The position numbers and the translations under genes were made by a program. The notes beneath the pieces are model-generated. The model did no database searches, was not told the DNA's origin, and saw only the letters and a program-made list of their open reading frames with translations. Of a stretch of DNA of 64,000 bases, positions 32,901 to 47,600 are shown piece by piece. The stretch is from Dicaeum eximium (lineage: Eukaryota > Chordata > Aves > Passeriformes > Dicaeidae): assembly GCA_013396995.1 (NCBI GenBank), contig VWZP01002845.1, forward strand, positions 4,752,084-4,816,083, given 5' to 3'. The number at the start of each line of letters is the position of its first letter. Within the stretch, counting starts at the first letter, position 1.

Positions 32901-35900
32901 AGTCCATCTGAAACACATCCTGTAATCTGAAATACAAGACTATTCACAAATCAGACCCTGATGCAAGTTCAAAATGGAGGGAAGAAGGAAGCAGGTTAAG
33001 TGAGCTTGCATGGCATGCTCCCCATACACCCAACAATGCTACTGGAGGCAGAAAATGAGGCAGTTTGCCCTATACAGACTATTAAACACCTCTAAAGAGA
33101 AGGAGTAATCCCTACCATAAGTCTTAGACTAAGATAAATGAGGCTTAGGACTGAAGTGTTGCAGAAAAGCTGAATCTGTTCTTATTAGGGAGATGGACAT
33201 TTGGGTCTAGCTCTCCTGGGACAGACACAGCAGAAGGCAGAACCCATGGAGCCCAAGGGTCTGCAGCTGTCCTGCCCAGGGAGCAGGAGCCAGTGTGGGA
33301 GAGCCTGCCTTGCTGGAGCCAGATGTGGCTCCAGCCTGTGGTCCTGGTGAAACAGCTGGGTCACCTCCAGCAGGGGCCCCATAACAGATGCCTAAACAGA
33401 TGACCTGCTAGTGCTGCTGGAAAATGTGAATTCATCTTTCAGGCATCAAGACAGGGAGACTGTTAAAGTGAGCTACTCTTGTAGAAAAGTGAAAAGATTA
33501 CTCAGAAAAGTTATATGAATGTATTCCTGACATGGAACAAGACAAGCAGAGGCCACAAGACGCCAGAGGACAACAAGACAAAAGGGAGTTGAGTGTTACT
33601 GTTCTGTTGTGAAGAGTTACACCTTGGTTTTCTTCTTCCCTCTCTGTAGGTATCTCCATTGCTTCTTACAGGCTGGAAATGGCTCTGACACAATGTGGCA
33701 TTTCCTGGGATGACAATGCTGGGTTAAATGAGACCAGCTACTGCAGCTTCCCTACTCCCTGAGCACTGAGTGCACAACAGATGAGCAAAACCCACTTCAG
33801 GCTGGGCTGGGAAGGTGAGGAAAAGGTAGATGTCACTACTGGACTGACATTCCTTCCCCCACCACACACAGTTGGAGCCACAGTGCAGCCTCTGCAGCCC
33901 TGGCACTTTGCATTCAGGAGTGCAGCTCGTGTAGGAACTGGGGGCTGGTGTCTTGTGGCCTTACAGAGGGACTGTTTCCTGCTGACATGAGAAATGGGCT
34001 CTTCTTCTTGACCCTCAGCCCCAAAATCACAGACAAATCACAGACACCACACTCAGGTTAAGTGTCCCCTGACTGGGAGGCATATCTAGGAGGAGATGGC
34101 ACAAAGGCTTTGGCTTTGAAACCCTTGAGAACAGAGATAACACAATTTTTAAACTTGACATCTATTGAGAATTGCCTTTCCTTCATCCAGGTTTTTTATG
34201 CATCTCCATACTTCCTCTCAACACACTTCATGGCATTGGTCTGACAGTAAAGAAGCAGGTAATTTTGACATTTAATTTCCACTAGTTTGAAGGGAAGCAG
34301 CTGATATTCAAAACCTCTTTATTGCAAGAGACTCAGTGTTGCAGCTGAAAAGTGCTTATACATATAATTTATAAAGATCTGTCTCTTGAGTGCAGAATGA
34401 TTGCTTGTCACAGTTTCCTAGCCTTGCTATTTCTAGCAAAATACGTGAGCAAACCTTATTGCTTTAAATAACAAGTCCCTCAGTGTTTAGAGAGGCCAAG
34501 ATTTCTCCCCAGGACTGGGAAAGGAGAATCACTTTCCTATTTCAGCCATGCTGGTTTCAGATGCGGTGTGGTACTTTCACAGGAGTGCTGGGGGTACAAG
34601 TGGACTCTGTTGTCTGACCTCAATATTTTGCCTGGCTCCAGAAGGATGCAGGTCTCCCTAAGCTATTTTTGCACATGGTCCATTGCTGCTATTGCTCCAG
34701 CAATGGTTTTATTTACCACAAGTATTTTCCTTAAACATATATTCTTACTTTTCTGAACAGTGGGTTCTCTGTTACAGTTCCATTGCTTTGCATAGCAGAA
34801 TCCTGTAGTTCCTGTTGTAGTTAAAGACTGCATGCTGTGAAAACCAAGCACATTCAGCACCCAAATTATAACTCTGAATTACAGCTATTGCCTAAACAAC
34901 TAAGTGTTGGGCTCACTGCCTGTATCAAACCTGGCTAGTCCAGCCTCGTGTAACTGATTCATTCAGGCATTTGCATCAGTGAGTCTGACATGGTGAATTT
35001 ACACATGAGAAATCAGGAATTTCTGACCAACACCCATGCTGTTTAACTGGACTGGTTATTTTTAAATTAATAAAAAACTACTCATTAAAGCGATGGTGGC
35101 AAGTCAGAGCTACAGCTTGGTTGTAGTCAAAATAACATGCTCTGATTTCCCCTAAATTTCTTCATAGAATCACCCAAGATTGCTGTTGTCAAATAAAGGA
35201 CTGTTTCATTCTTTATTTGCATTAATAATGTACAATGTTGTACAACACACAGATTCATCTGATAGTGAGACCAAAATAATCCTCCTATAGCTCAGGTGGG
35301 CTGCATGTGTCCATGTGTCCCTCATGTCTCCAGTAATAACCTCAGCTTAAACTGCTTTAGAGACTGCAAAGAACTGCACTGATGAGAAATGCTCTCGTGT
35401 ACATGGCATTTACCATTTCACCTTGTCCACAGTTTTAAAACAATGGTTATTTCACAAAGTTAAGTTTTATAATTTTATACCAAAGGAAAACAGACTGTGC
35501 AGCAATTTTTGACTTATACTTAAAAGCATAGTCATTTGCCTTCCATATGTAAGGATATATACTAGGATTTTTATTGCTGATGAACTATTTTTCCCATTCT
35601 GCTGAAGTGCAATACCTGCACATGTTCATCTTTTTGTTCATCCCTACTGGGAGTGCCTCTAGCTGGCCATGTTGCACCTCAGGGTTGCAGAGAGAGGATT
35701 ACTGCCACCAAGCAGGTGGCCAGCCACCTGTATATAATATAATATATAATACAATATATAATATATAATATAATAAACGGGAATAACTGGAAACCTGTTT
35801 TGCTATTGCTGCAGTACACACTGGCCATGGGGACAATAAAGCTCTCTCTGTGAAATCACAGTCAGCCAAAGAATTTCAGAGGGGCAAAGCAGGGAGCACA

Positions 35901-38597
35901 AGATACTGGGCATCTGAAAAGGGCTGTGCTCAGCTTTTCTGAAGTGGGCTGTCATGGGCAAGACAAAGCACAGGGAGGATCTGCAGTTCTGCCCATCCCA
36001 CAAGGGCTTGGCCTGAGCCTCGCTTTGACAGCCATGCCATGCTCTGGCCACATGACACAATCTGTGCTTAATGGGTGACCCAGGATCTGGGCTCCCACAT
36101 GCAGGGAAAGCTGAGAGCTCCCCTCTATTCACAGCTCCAGTTATCAGTGGTTCCAACACCTTTTGGTACTCAGGGTGTCCCCTGATTCAGTGGCCCTGCT
36201 CTCCATTTGCTCTGGGGTAGATGAGCCTAACATCACACTCATTCTGGAGAGATTTAAGCCCAGAAGAACTCAGCCAGTTGGCTGAAGCCAGGGCAAAAGC
36301 CCATCTTCTCTCTCAGGAGTGGCAGTATCTTTACACTCTCTCTCCTGTCTAGATCAGAAACCAGAAAGGAAAAGAGGGGCATGCAGATATACAGGGAATA
36401 CACAGACCAAATGGGTTGCATGGCTCTTTCTGTCTTTGAACAGAAAGAGACTTTAGAGACATTAACAAGCAAATTCTGTGCTTGGTGTCCTTTGGTTTGT
36501 AGCTGAGCTGCAAAACACAGCAGTGTTCATAAGCTGGTGATGCATTCCCAGTCACTGTGGACTGCAATGGTCCCAAGCTCCCACTTCTCATCACTGCTTT
36601 GTCCTCAGAAGTGCTGGTGCTTGAGAACAGAATCTATGGATTTACAGAGAACAATTAGTTTAGCAAAGATGATGCACAATTTGCTCTGGTCTGTGTGTGG
36701 TGATGAACCCCTCTGCACAGCAAAGAGGTGAATCAAGGCTCCCTGCAAAGTCACAAAAGCCTTTGCCACTTAGCTTCAGAAAACACTTCAACACATGTAT
36801 GGAGGTTCCCCAGGAATGGGTCACAGGGAATCATAACTGCTTTCATGTAAAGTGAGAAAATCACCTTGTCATTACTTTTCTTGTACTACTTACCAACTTC
36901 CTCCCTGATCTTTGCAAGCTCGACTCCTAACTCCGTTATTTTCACAAGGGCATTTTCATTCTGTTTAAGGAAAAAGAGAGAGAAGTATGTATAGTACCCA
37001 GGTTTATTCCAGATAAGCACTTTCACATGTTCATTTAGTAAAGCAGATTAGATTGACTCCTCATACTATTTTTTTTTAAGGGAGTTGAGTGAGATTATAA
37101 TGAAGTAATTCAGTTTTTAAATCAAGCTTAAGAGCCACAACTCACTGGCTACAAATACCTTGTATGTCTACAAATACATGTACACACACTCATGTGCACA
37201 TGACAGTGCAGAATATTCTATTTACTGCTATGTGTCTAAAAAGACATCTGTATTTTTTTAGATTTTGTGGTCAGTCTGCATATCATTTATGGCTGGACTG
37301 CATGTATGAGATGGATTGATTAAAACTGTTAAATTTTTTTCATCTACTTAAGCCTGCATTTAACCACCTCCAATCATATTAATATGTCCACAGAGTCAAA
37401 CCTGCAGAGCAGATTGCTGTACTCACACCATTTCATGCATGGTAAGCACTCCCATACAAACACCACTAATAAACTGATGTTCATGCCTATCTCCACATCT
37501 ATTTCTGTGATTTTGTTTATTAGGGTTCCTTTCCTTGACTATACTCAAAAGAAATCTGAATATTTAAGGAGTAAAACAGATGAATTGGCTAAAGGAAAAT
37601 TAAAACATATTTACATGAGCAATGGGAAGGTGTTATTGCCAAAATGCAAGGACTTTGACAGCAGGTATCTGACTAGTGCTCTGCAAACTGACAAACAAAA
37701 TTCTCTCCATCCACTGGAGTCTGATTTAGTACAATAAATCCCAGCACAGTGGTTCAATCATATGGGCACTTTAAATTGGGATGTATTGTGAATGATATTA
37801 GAAAGAAGACAAAGGAATGTACCCTGCTGGGAAGATCACTAATGATTAATAAAACTAGATCAAGTTACTATAAATATGTCCTAGGTTAGAAAAGGTCAAG
37901 AACCCTTAAAGGACATTACAGAAAAATCATATTCAAGAGAAAAAGCAGTATAGTAGTAAATTGAATTAAAAGGAGTCCTAGAAACCAAACCTTTCTGTAT
38001 TAAGCAAGCAAGGCTAATAAAAATCTAGGGCACAGACAGATTAGTTTGGCTGCAAGATACATAGCAGATAAGATAGCAAGTCAGTTTCTATTCAGAAATG
38101 AAAGTGGAAAAAAAATTCAGAACTTAATGTTTCTGTGTATTTTTCCCTCACCTAACTTTTAACTCTGTTAAGAGAAGTAACACAACTTTATTTCTGGTAA
38201 TACCAGAATAATAAAATCTGGAATTTGAATTAATTCTTTACATATTGCCCTTTTGGGATGCTTTCCACCCAATCTAAACCCTTTCCAGAAAGTTTGCTGT
38301 AAATGGAGTGATAAACTGAACTGATTTGAGGGCCTTGAAGGCTTGAGGAGACCCAAATGATGTGGGCATCTTTCTTATTCAGTTATGGGAAGAAGCCAGG
38401 AATGCAAGGCCTGGCTCCTCCAGTGACTCCTCCTGGCTCCATACCCTGCTGAGTAATGCACAGGAGGCTGTGTGCCAGGACTGCAGAGTGTCCAGCCCTT
38501 ATCAACTGCATTAGGCTCAGGATAAAATTATGTGGATTCTTATGGACTTCTTTTTCCTAATTAGTCAAAAATCTATTGAAAAAAAAAAAAAAAAAAN

Positions 38598-38639
<42 letters not shown>

Positions 38640-41600
38640 AGTCCAGATAAATTCAGCCTGATATATTAAAAAATCAGATCCCTTCACCAGCAGCCTTACA
38701 GGAGTAAGGTTTCCCCTTTTGCAGGATATCATTGCATCTGCCCATATGGTCTGTTTAACTCACTGGAGGCATTTTAAGACCTGCTCCTGACACACTGCCA
38801 GGCCTGGTGCCCTTGGAGGTGTGTGCACAGGGATAGACTGGATGCAGGACTTGCAGATGGGAAGCACCCACTCAAATTACCAGCTCTCATTCTTTGGAAC
38901 AAAAGCCACTCAAAGCAAGGCAGCTCTGCACAAATCATTACCAGCACCTATCAGAACTCAGTGGGATTGCTACTATTCTCTTTATGTGAAGAAAATTAAA
39001 AGCAAGTAAAAACCTCATTTTTTGTGAGGAAAAGTGTTTAAAATTTTGACCCCCACATAAGAAATATTACAGGCTCCTCATTTTACATGATGTTTTATCT
39101 TAGATAAAGGTTTTTCCTACTCTTAGATAAGGGTAGGAAAGATAAGGTTTTTCCTACCCTTGAGGAGACTTGGTGGTGGGATCTTCTGCAGAAATGTGGA
39201 AAATTGCCATGGTGCCAGCTTAAAAATGCTATCCCATAACTCCAGCTCCAGCATGGACACCAACCTACCAGGGCAGCAGGGGTCATGTCTGCCTCCCACC
39301 ATGCTGGGGCTGTGGTTTCCAGAGCAGAACAGCCCCTGGAGCTACCTCAGGAAGCCAGATCAGCACAGCTCAGGTGCCTTTGCTGTCAGTCTACTGCTCT
39401 GCCAGTACTTCTTGCATTGTGTTTTATTTTGGTCAGAGCTTCCTGTCCGCTCTTTGGGACTTCATACTTATGTTTCCTGGGGGATCAGATGTGTAAGGGT
39501 TGCCCTTAGTGCCAAGGCCTCAAGTAGTCCCTCTTTCTCAGAGGGTTCTTCTGGAGGGCAACAGCACGAGTCCTCATCTTCCTCTCATGGCAGAGAAGCG
39601 AGGTGCAGTTTTGGCTGCACCAAATCACCAAATTTGATCACCAAATCAGCCTCGCTGTTTCCTGGATGTGCAGTGAACTCACAAATCCCCAACATCTTCT
39701 GTAACTGCAACCTGCTTTGTCAGTGTGGCACGACAGCTTTGGACTGCTCATGTTCCTGTGACACTGCAAACACGACAGCAATGCAAAACAAAAAAGCCCC
39801 TGCTTGCAATCATCAGTGTGGCTCTGCAGATAAGCAGCACTCCACTGTCATGTAGCCAGGGAACTGGGAATGCCAGCGCTAAGGAAACCAAACATTACAG
39901 TAGAGCAAATCTGGATCTGACTTCAGAATGTGAATCTACCACGTTCAGCACTGAGATTCCTGTACATCCGCTGTCAAAACATCAAAGCAATGCAAAAATT
40001 CACAAGCACACAAGGAAAACTTCCCCAAAACAGATGGATAAGAAAACAAGTCAGGAGAATGTCCCATTGGGTTAATCAGTCTTCATTAATATTTATCTCA
40101 GCAGAGTATTTGAAAGAGAAGACAGGGTAAGCGGCTGCCCTCTCAAGAATTTTGCGTCCAGTAAGACTCAGCATATCAAAGGAGCTTTGTAGGAATTCTC
40201 TGCTTGGTCACCACTTGGAGCTGAGCCATTGAGGGTGAGCATCCAAGGGCCAAATCTAACTTAGGTTTAATAAGGTTCATCGACTGTACACACCTTTTTT
40301 CAGTAGGTGAAACGATCAGAGACCCTGTAAGGAGATTGTGCAAATATCCACCCTTTCCAGTGCAGCAGTTAAATGGGAAGGAAGAAAAAATATTGCTTTG
40401 ATGTGATCTGGAATTCCTTTTTTCTATGCCCAAAAATGTGGAACCAAAACAGTGAGTTTTGCACAAATTAAAATGTCGCATTTACTTTTCATGTACTTAT
40501 AATGAATGATGGATTGCATTGCTTTTTAGAAAAATGATGACAAAGGTCTTCTGTTGGCTGCATCCCAAGAAATTACTCTGATAGTGAAGTAATTTTCATA
40601 AAATAAGATTACACTCATGATGGAGATGAAGAAAAACTTCTTCCTCATTCCTCAGCTCTGCAACATAATGATTAAGTCTTGTGTCTGGAATATGTTCCAT
40701 TTCTTCAGACAGAAAGAAAATTAGAATAAAACAGGTAGAATGATATGTTTGCCCTACTGCTCTGTTGAATAGAAGACACTGTAGCAACTCTTTTTCCTAT
40801 CATCAGCATACAGACCTCCTAATACTTCTCCTGTGGAAGGCTTGATGTTGGACAGCATTTCAGCAAGTGAAACAGACACCCAATATGGCACATGTGAGTT
40901 CTCCATTCAGCTCAAAACACCTTGGGGATGGACTCAGGCATGACCTACATTGCTGCAACAGCTCCAGAAAACAAGGCAGGTAGTCAGGCAGGTAGGCGGA
41001 GGTGCAGGAAGAAAACAGGAATTTGTACAATTAAATAACAGTGGCCAAACCTAGCAGTGTAGCACAGGAGAAAAAAAGTCAGCTGAATTTAAATATAACT
41101 GCATGCAAGGACCTAGAAAAATAACTTGGTAGGAGAAGTCAGAATATGGACCTGAGGATGGGCAAGATGCTGGCGTTGCCCAAACGGATTAAGAGAGGAA
41201 GTAGTGATGAAAGCTTGTGGGCAGAGGCTGGATGGGGCACTGAGCAACCTGATCTCATTGAAGATGTCCCTGCTCATTGTAGTGGCCTCAGACTAGATGA
41301 CCTTTGAAGGTTCCTTCCAACCCAAACTGTTCTGCAATTCTGTGGTTCTCTGAAAGGCTCTGCTTTAGTTGCATGGAGCTTCAGATGACAGGTAGACATC
41401 CTCAAGGAACATCATCAGAGAGATAAATTGAAATTTTACCTTGGACAGGGAATAACTGAGGGATGGGGAGGCAGATTTGAGATTTGTTTTAGAGTCTCTC
41501 CCCTCTGAGAGCTACAACCTAATTGAGAGGTACTAATGAACTAGAGATACTAATTAAGTAAACCTGCAGGTACCTTTTAACAATAAGTAAGTAATAGTAG

Positions 41601-44600
41601 GTCCATCACAGAAATGAAAATGGGTCAGATCAGGCAAGGATGATCAGAAAATTGCTCAGACCCACATAGGAAGTCAACAGCAGCTAGGAAGCAAACATGG
41701 GAGCCTGGAGCCTTCCCAAACTGACATGACTCTCCACCCTGCCAACTTACATGTTTGCTTATATTCTAAGATCCAAATGTATGTACAGTGTCCCCACTGT
41801 ACAAACACTTCTGAGTTCTCCACAGTATGTCCCAAAAACTCTCTGCACACAGATGCTCTGTGGCACTTTTATTAAAACTGCTCCTCCAGAACAGCTCACT
41901 TCTGTGCAGAGCTTTCAAAATACCAAAAAAAAAAAAAGAAAAAAGAAGTCCGTGACCTGCAAATGGTGCTTAGTCACTGTTATGCTGTATTCAGACTTCC
42001 CTGTGGCAAGGTTTTATATTATAATTGGAAAGAGAATCATATACACTGGGAATTCTCTTGTACCAAGAAACATTTCAGATGATACTTGTAGAAGCAATAA
42101 CTGAATCCCATTGCAGATGATATTCAAAATTACCTACAGTCTTCCTTTAAAAAGAGGTGTTTTAACACTGCTGTTCAATCATGCTGGTTGTCAGGTAATC
42201 CTTCTTCAGAAGACCCTTTAGGTTAAAGTTTACAAGCACTTAGATATTCCACAGTGACTGCACTTTGCCAAGTTTTATATTAACCCACACATTTTTTCTT
42301 AACCTGCTTAGTAGCATATCTCAAGCTATATTTGAACTATTATTAGGTAAATGGGACACACTATCAGTTTTTCATTTAACAGAGTTATATGAGTATATCA
42401 CAAAGCCAAACTCTAACAGAATACGCTGCACAAACGTGTTTCTGCCAAGATATTTTCTATTAAGCAAATTAAATGCATATATTAATTCTCTCAGTCTTCC
42501 ATACTTAAAAAAAAAAAAAAAATCCAGAGAATAAAGGGAAAAGCTATGTGTTCAAAGTGTCCCACAACTTTTTGCACATGCTATTTTCCTGCTGCCTGTA
42601 GCTGTCTGCTTACTTCTGCACTGACATTTCTTACATGACCCATTTTGGTGCCTAGGAGTGTGTTTGATTTAGATTCACACAAACATAAGAAAACAGGTAG
42701 TTTTGCCTTGTTTCACTTCTCCTAGACTGGAGGATCATCCCTCTGTTGGAGATGTAAAACTTTAGGACAGCTAGAGGTGAATAATCTCTCTTCAAACTTT
42801 AAAACTCTCTGCAAGTTTCCTTTATAACTTATACTCCACATGGCTATTAAAAATGTAAGAAAAGCAGAGCAAAACATCAAACCGACTGTTGCTACAGAAG
42901 ATGCCGGCAGTCCCTCCTTGTTTCAGGAGCATCCAATCCTTTCATTTAGACTGCAGGATAAACTTATGTAAGGCACTGCAGCGCACGAGAAAGCGACACT
43001 CAGACCTGTCCCTGGTGAAGGGGAGATCAGCACACTGCGAACAAGCCGAGCACCGCTCCCCTCTCCGCCACCCGGGAAGCGCATCCGCCACCGACCCCAG
43101 CGAGAAGCAGCAGCACAGGCTCTATCACCGCTACCGTCCTGCCCTTTCCCTAAAGGGTTTTAAAAAAAGAGGCAAAAGTACCGTCTCGTCCTTGCACAGA
43201 GAGGGAGGGAAACACGTGGAGCAGCATTTGCCCATGCTGGCAGGACAGCCACCCGCCGGACCGCCGCCAGCCTGGCCCCGAGCGGGAGGATGAGCCCGGC
43301 GGTGACACTGTCACAAAGGGATGTCACGTCCTCGCACGCCGAGACCGGCCAAGGGGACTCGTCACCCTGATACCTCCCGGGGCGCCGGGGGATGCCGGGG
43401 TCGGGGGCGCGGCGCCGGGAGCGGGGAAGGGTCGGTGCCGCGGGGCGGGCGGCTGCGGGGCCCGGCGGGTTCGCCCCCCGGCAAGCGCTGCCCGCTCCCC
43501 GCCGTGCCGCTGGATCCGGCCTCTCCCGAGAAAGGCTGCTCCGGCTGGCAAAGGCTTGCCCGCAGCTCGGCACGTCCAGCAGCGCCATCGCAGGGAAGCG
43601 CCGGGGCGGGCGGCTGCCGGGACGGGGCTGGGAACTTCGCAGCGACAGCCCCAAAGGCGCTGAAATCCGACACTGAGCTCTCAGCCGGGTGCCGCTGGGT
43701 TCTCTTCTTCGTGCCGCATCCCCTGATGAGCGCAGTCCCCGTCCTGCCCCGCTCGGACGGTGTCTTTAAGCTGAGCGTGTCCCGGCTGGCTGCCGGCGCC
43801 GTGCCCGTCCCGCAGCGCTCCCAAATCCACTCCCGGCTCTGCCGCACTGGGCCCCTCCCGGTCGCCCTGCGGGCTTTGTGGCTGAGCCCCGCGGCTCTGC
43901 GCGGCTCTGCGCGGCTCTGCGCGGCTCTGCGCGGCTCTGCCTGCGCGCTCCCCGGGCGAGCGCAGCGCTGCGCGGCTCCGCGGGACCAGCCGCTCGCTCC
44001 AGACCGCCACACTGGCCGCCAGTTCGTCCGCGGGCCGTGGGGGGTGTCCCCCGCTCACGAGTGTCCCCCAGCCTGCCAAGACGCTCTAATCTCCCTGAAA
44101 GGATTTTCCCTGAAATCGTTTATTTAAAGCGTGAGGACGATCAACACTCACTGGACCTCGGTGATTCCTTGTAATGGCAAAAACAGATCTCTGCAATGTA
44201 CGCAGAGACCTTTATAATTCTCAAGGGCTGCCGTAATTTTTGGCCATGTATATATGTATTTACATCACATAACCTAACCCTAACCTGCATATACACACGG
44301 GTGTGCTGCATATGTCCGGGCCGTATCAGTTTGCCCACTGGGAACACATTTTCTTGGCCGGACCCAGGACATGGAGCTGCAGCAGCCTCATTTCTCCTGG
44401 GCTGTTGCCTTTGGCATGACATATTTTCCTCTAATAATTTACGTTAAAGACAATGCTGGCAAAAGGCAAAAGAGTTCAATGACTCACACCGAAGGCGGTA
44501 TTTGTGCTGCATCACTATTTAAACCTGAAAACCAATATTTTCCTGAAAGCCAAATCACAACGAAACATACAGAACAGTGACATTGCCCATACTGCTGAAC

Positions 44601-47600
44601 AGCTCTGTCTTCTGGTGGGAAAGGTGCTCAGGTCTGTGCTTCTCTGGACAGATGTTTTTGCTTAAATGTATGTTCAACTGTGACTGGTGATGCACAAAGT
44701 GATTTTAAAAATAGTAGGAAGCAACAATAATATCCAACAAAACTGTTTTAAATTACATTTAAATCCTCAGGTAACTTTGATTTATGTCAACTTCTTATTC
44801 TCTCTTTTGCTCTTCCTCAGCCCTGCCAGGACTTCAAGTAAAGTTTTAGAATATCACAGTCAGGTAACTAAAAACAAACAAAGCCAGCAACATAGAAACC
44901 CCACCTAACAAACAAATAAACAAAACACCAAACCCAAACACCAAACCAAATTTAAAATTGCACTTCAAATACATGTTTTTTAACATTTGTGTTCAAGACC
45001 TAACTTTCTTTACAGCATCTGAAAATTGTTTGGCTACTGAACAGCTACAGAGTAGAAGTACTAAGAGACTCCCTTGTATGGTGAAATAATTTCACCCTCA
45101 CTGTAGGAGCTTCTTTTTTTTTGCCACACAACCTGAAATCTAGAATTTGGATCTTTTACAGTCCAAATGGTGACTGGAAACTTTCTAACTGCAATAGAAA
45201 AAAACCTACATAACCACTTGTAGACAAATTATCATGGCCATTTCTCTGAGCTGGCTATTAGAACTACAGTATGTAGATCTACATCTGACCATCAGGCAGG
45301 GAAAATAAAGAGTGAATTGAAGTCCCAGAGGCTGATTTAGGACTGATAAGGGATAAGAATGTGCTTGGGAGAGCTGCTGGACTCTTTGGTCAGCTTAGAT
45401 CCTTTTGGAGAAAGTGAGACCAAACTCAGTTTGAATTAAACCTCGTCTTTCAGGTCAAGGTGCGTGCCATTAAGGTGAGAAAAAAAAAACAAAGTTAAGA
45501 AAGCAAATGGAAAATAGAAACTATTTTAAAGAGCAGTACCTCAGTGAAATGCACAAAGAAGGAGGACGAAGAAAGAATTTAGGAGGGGTCTCTGTGGTGG
45601 CAGCATGCTGACAGATAGGTTACTAAGTGGAGGACTATGAGCACAGACCTGAAGGCAGCAATGCCTCGGGAATTAAGGATATAGAAAGAGAAATGAACGT
45701 AACTGAGACAGGAGCAAAACACTCAGCAAGGCAGGCACATCAGAGGAGAGGACAGCCCCTACACCCAAATTCTATGAGAACTGGCACTTTCAACAGCAGG
45801 TCCAAAACAAGGTTTTAAAATTATTGATTCTTAATTTTCAACTGCTAGAGTCATCTGCCTGATTTCAGTGGCATGTGGCACTTGGATCAAATACTGAGAG
45901 GAATAGTATTTTAAAAACACCTTGTTAAGCACAACAGAGCACCAAAGGCAGATAGATCCACACCAGTGCAGACTGCTGCCTCTGTACATTGAAAGAATTA
46001 ATATTTTTATATAAGGTAATATGTAACTTCCAGTTATTGGGCACCAAGTGACCATGTGGTGCCAACAACATTGATCATCAGGCCAGGAAGGATTGGGAGC
46101 TGCTGAAGAAGTGTTAAGTTGGGAGGAGGCCTTTGGGGAAAGAGGACAAGGAGTTGCAGTAAATGGAACTATTGAGGTGAGTGGAGATAATGAATAGAGC
46201 TGTTCAAAGATCAGTCCTGGGGGCAAGCTATGTTGTTCACTTTTGACCCTGGTCAAATATTAGTGAGTGCTAATGCAATGCTGGGATGCACTGTCCATCA
46301 AGGGGTGAGTTAAAACACCATGCTTGTCAAGCTGGATGCTATTTAGGGCTATAGGAGTGATCATGATAAGAAATATAGAATACTGAGCAGTCCAAGGTCC
46401 CAACCACAGGGACAAATAACAGGAAATTCAAGTAGAAGATGGAAACTCATCAGCTGGAAATAACAGCAAAACCAGTGTTGTTTATCCAGTCATGGGATGA
46501 ATAAGAAAAATGTCTACCCTACAGATCTGAATAAAGCACATACAACCTTATGCTCTAGGAAACACTAAGAGGGAAGTTTAGGTGCTTTAAGAAAAGCCAC
46601 AGAGAGATTTCACCTGAAACCTCACACAGTTCTGGTCCCCCATGTTTGGGGAATAGCAGCTCTGAGGCAGGCAATATATAGCCCACACCCTGGGGGGGTG
46701 CCATGTAAATACACATCTGCTTCTTCTAAGAAAACAGCAGTAAAGTTGGAAAATTACAGCTTTCTATAAATATAGGGAGAACACTAAGAGAGGCAGAAGT
46801 ACTTCAAAGTCAAAAGATGTATTTACAAAATGATAAAAGGGTGTGAACTTGGGCATACTTAAATCACAAGAGATTCTGAAACAATCCTCTGGTAGAAACA
46901 AGAAAATATAATGACTTTCAAGCTGAAAACTGATCATTTTAGGGAAGAACCTATAGGGTTTGGCAACAGGGAGGGTCTGGATTTGATGACCCGGAAAACT
47001 TTGCTAGCCTTTCCTATCCATGCAATACTGCTTGTCTGGGCATTGTCACCGATGTATTGCTACGGATTTTGCTGATGGTCCACACCCAGAATGTGAATGT
47101 GCCTCTGCCAAACTGCTTTGCACAGATCTCTGTCCCAACAGATCTGGCTCACATTTCCCTTCAAGGCAGAATGAAGAAGTCTGTGGATAAGACAGAGATC
47201 AACATGGGCTGGGAAAACCTGCGCTGTTAGTTCAAAAAACCATTCTTCACAAAAGTTGTGGTTTTGTTTCATTACTGGAAAGAGAAAATAGTCATACGTT
47301 CCACAAAGAAAGGTGTTCCTTAAGTATATGATTAGCAACAGATATAAGAAGAAAGAAGTCTGATAAAATCAGATTTTAAAATATAAAAGTAATTGCACAA
47401 AACAAGAAACTTAACGCATCATGTTTTACAATATTTATTGATTTCAATGGAAACACAATGTAGTTAGCACCTGATGGGGAAAGTCTCCTAGGTAATTAAA
47501 GGCCAAGGAGGATACCTACATGTTCCTAAATGTCCCAGAGGAGTGGCTTAGTCTATAAACAGCCTATTCTAATGGTAAAGAGGCACCATGGGCAGCAATT

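Noticed and set aside
35163..35180. CR1-like start tcatagaatcacccaaga
   Set aside because: Only the first bases resemble the CR1 end and the following sequence does not continue the match.
43321..44127. 268-codon + strand frame and 216/164-codon - strand frames in the CpG island
   Set aside because: Long frames on both strands are expected in stop-poor CpG-rich DNA. The sequences are Ala/Arg/Pro/Gly rich without any recognised domain.
44268..44287. Telomere-like CCTAACCCTAACC
   Set aside because: Only about two units; too short to call an interstitial telomeric repeat.
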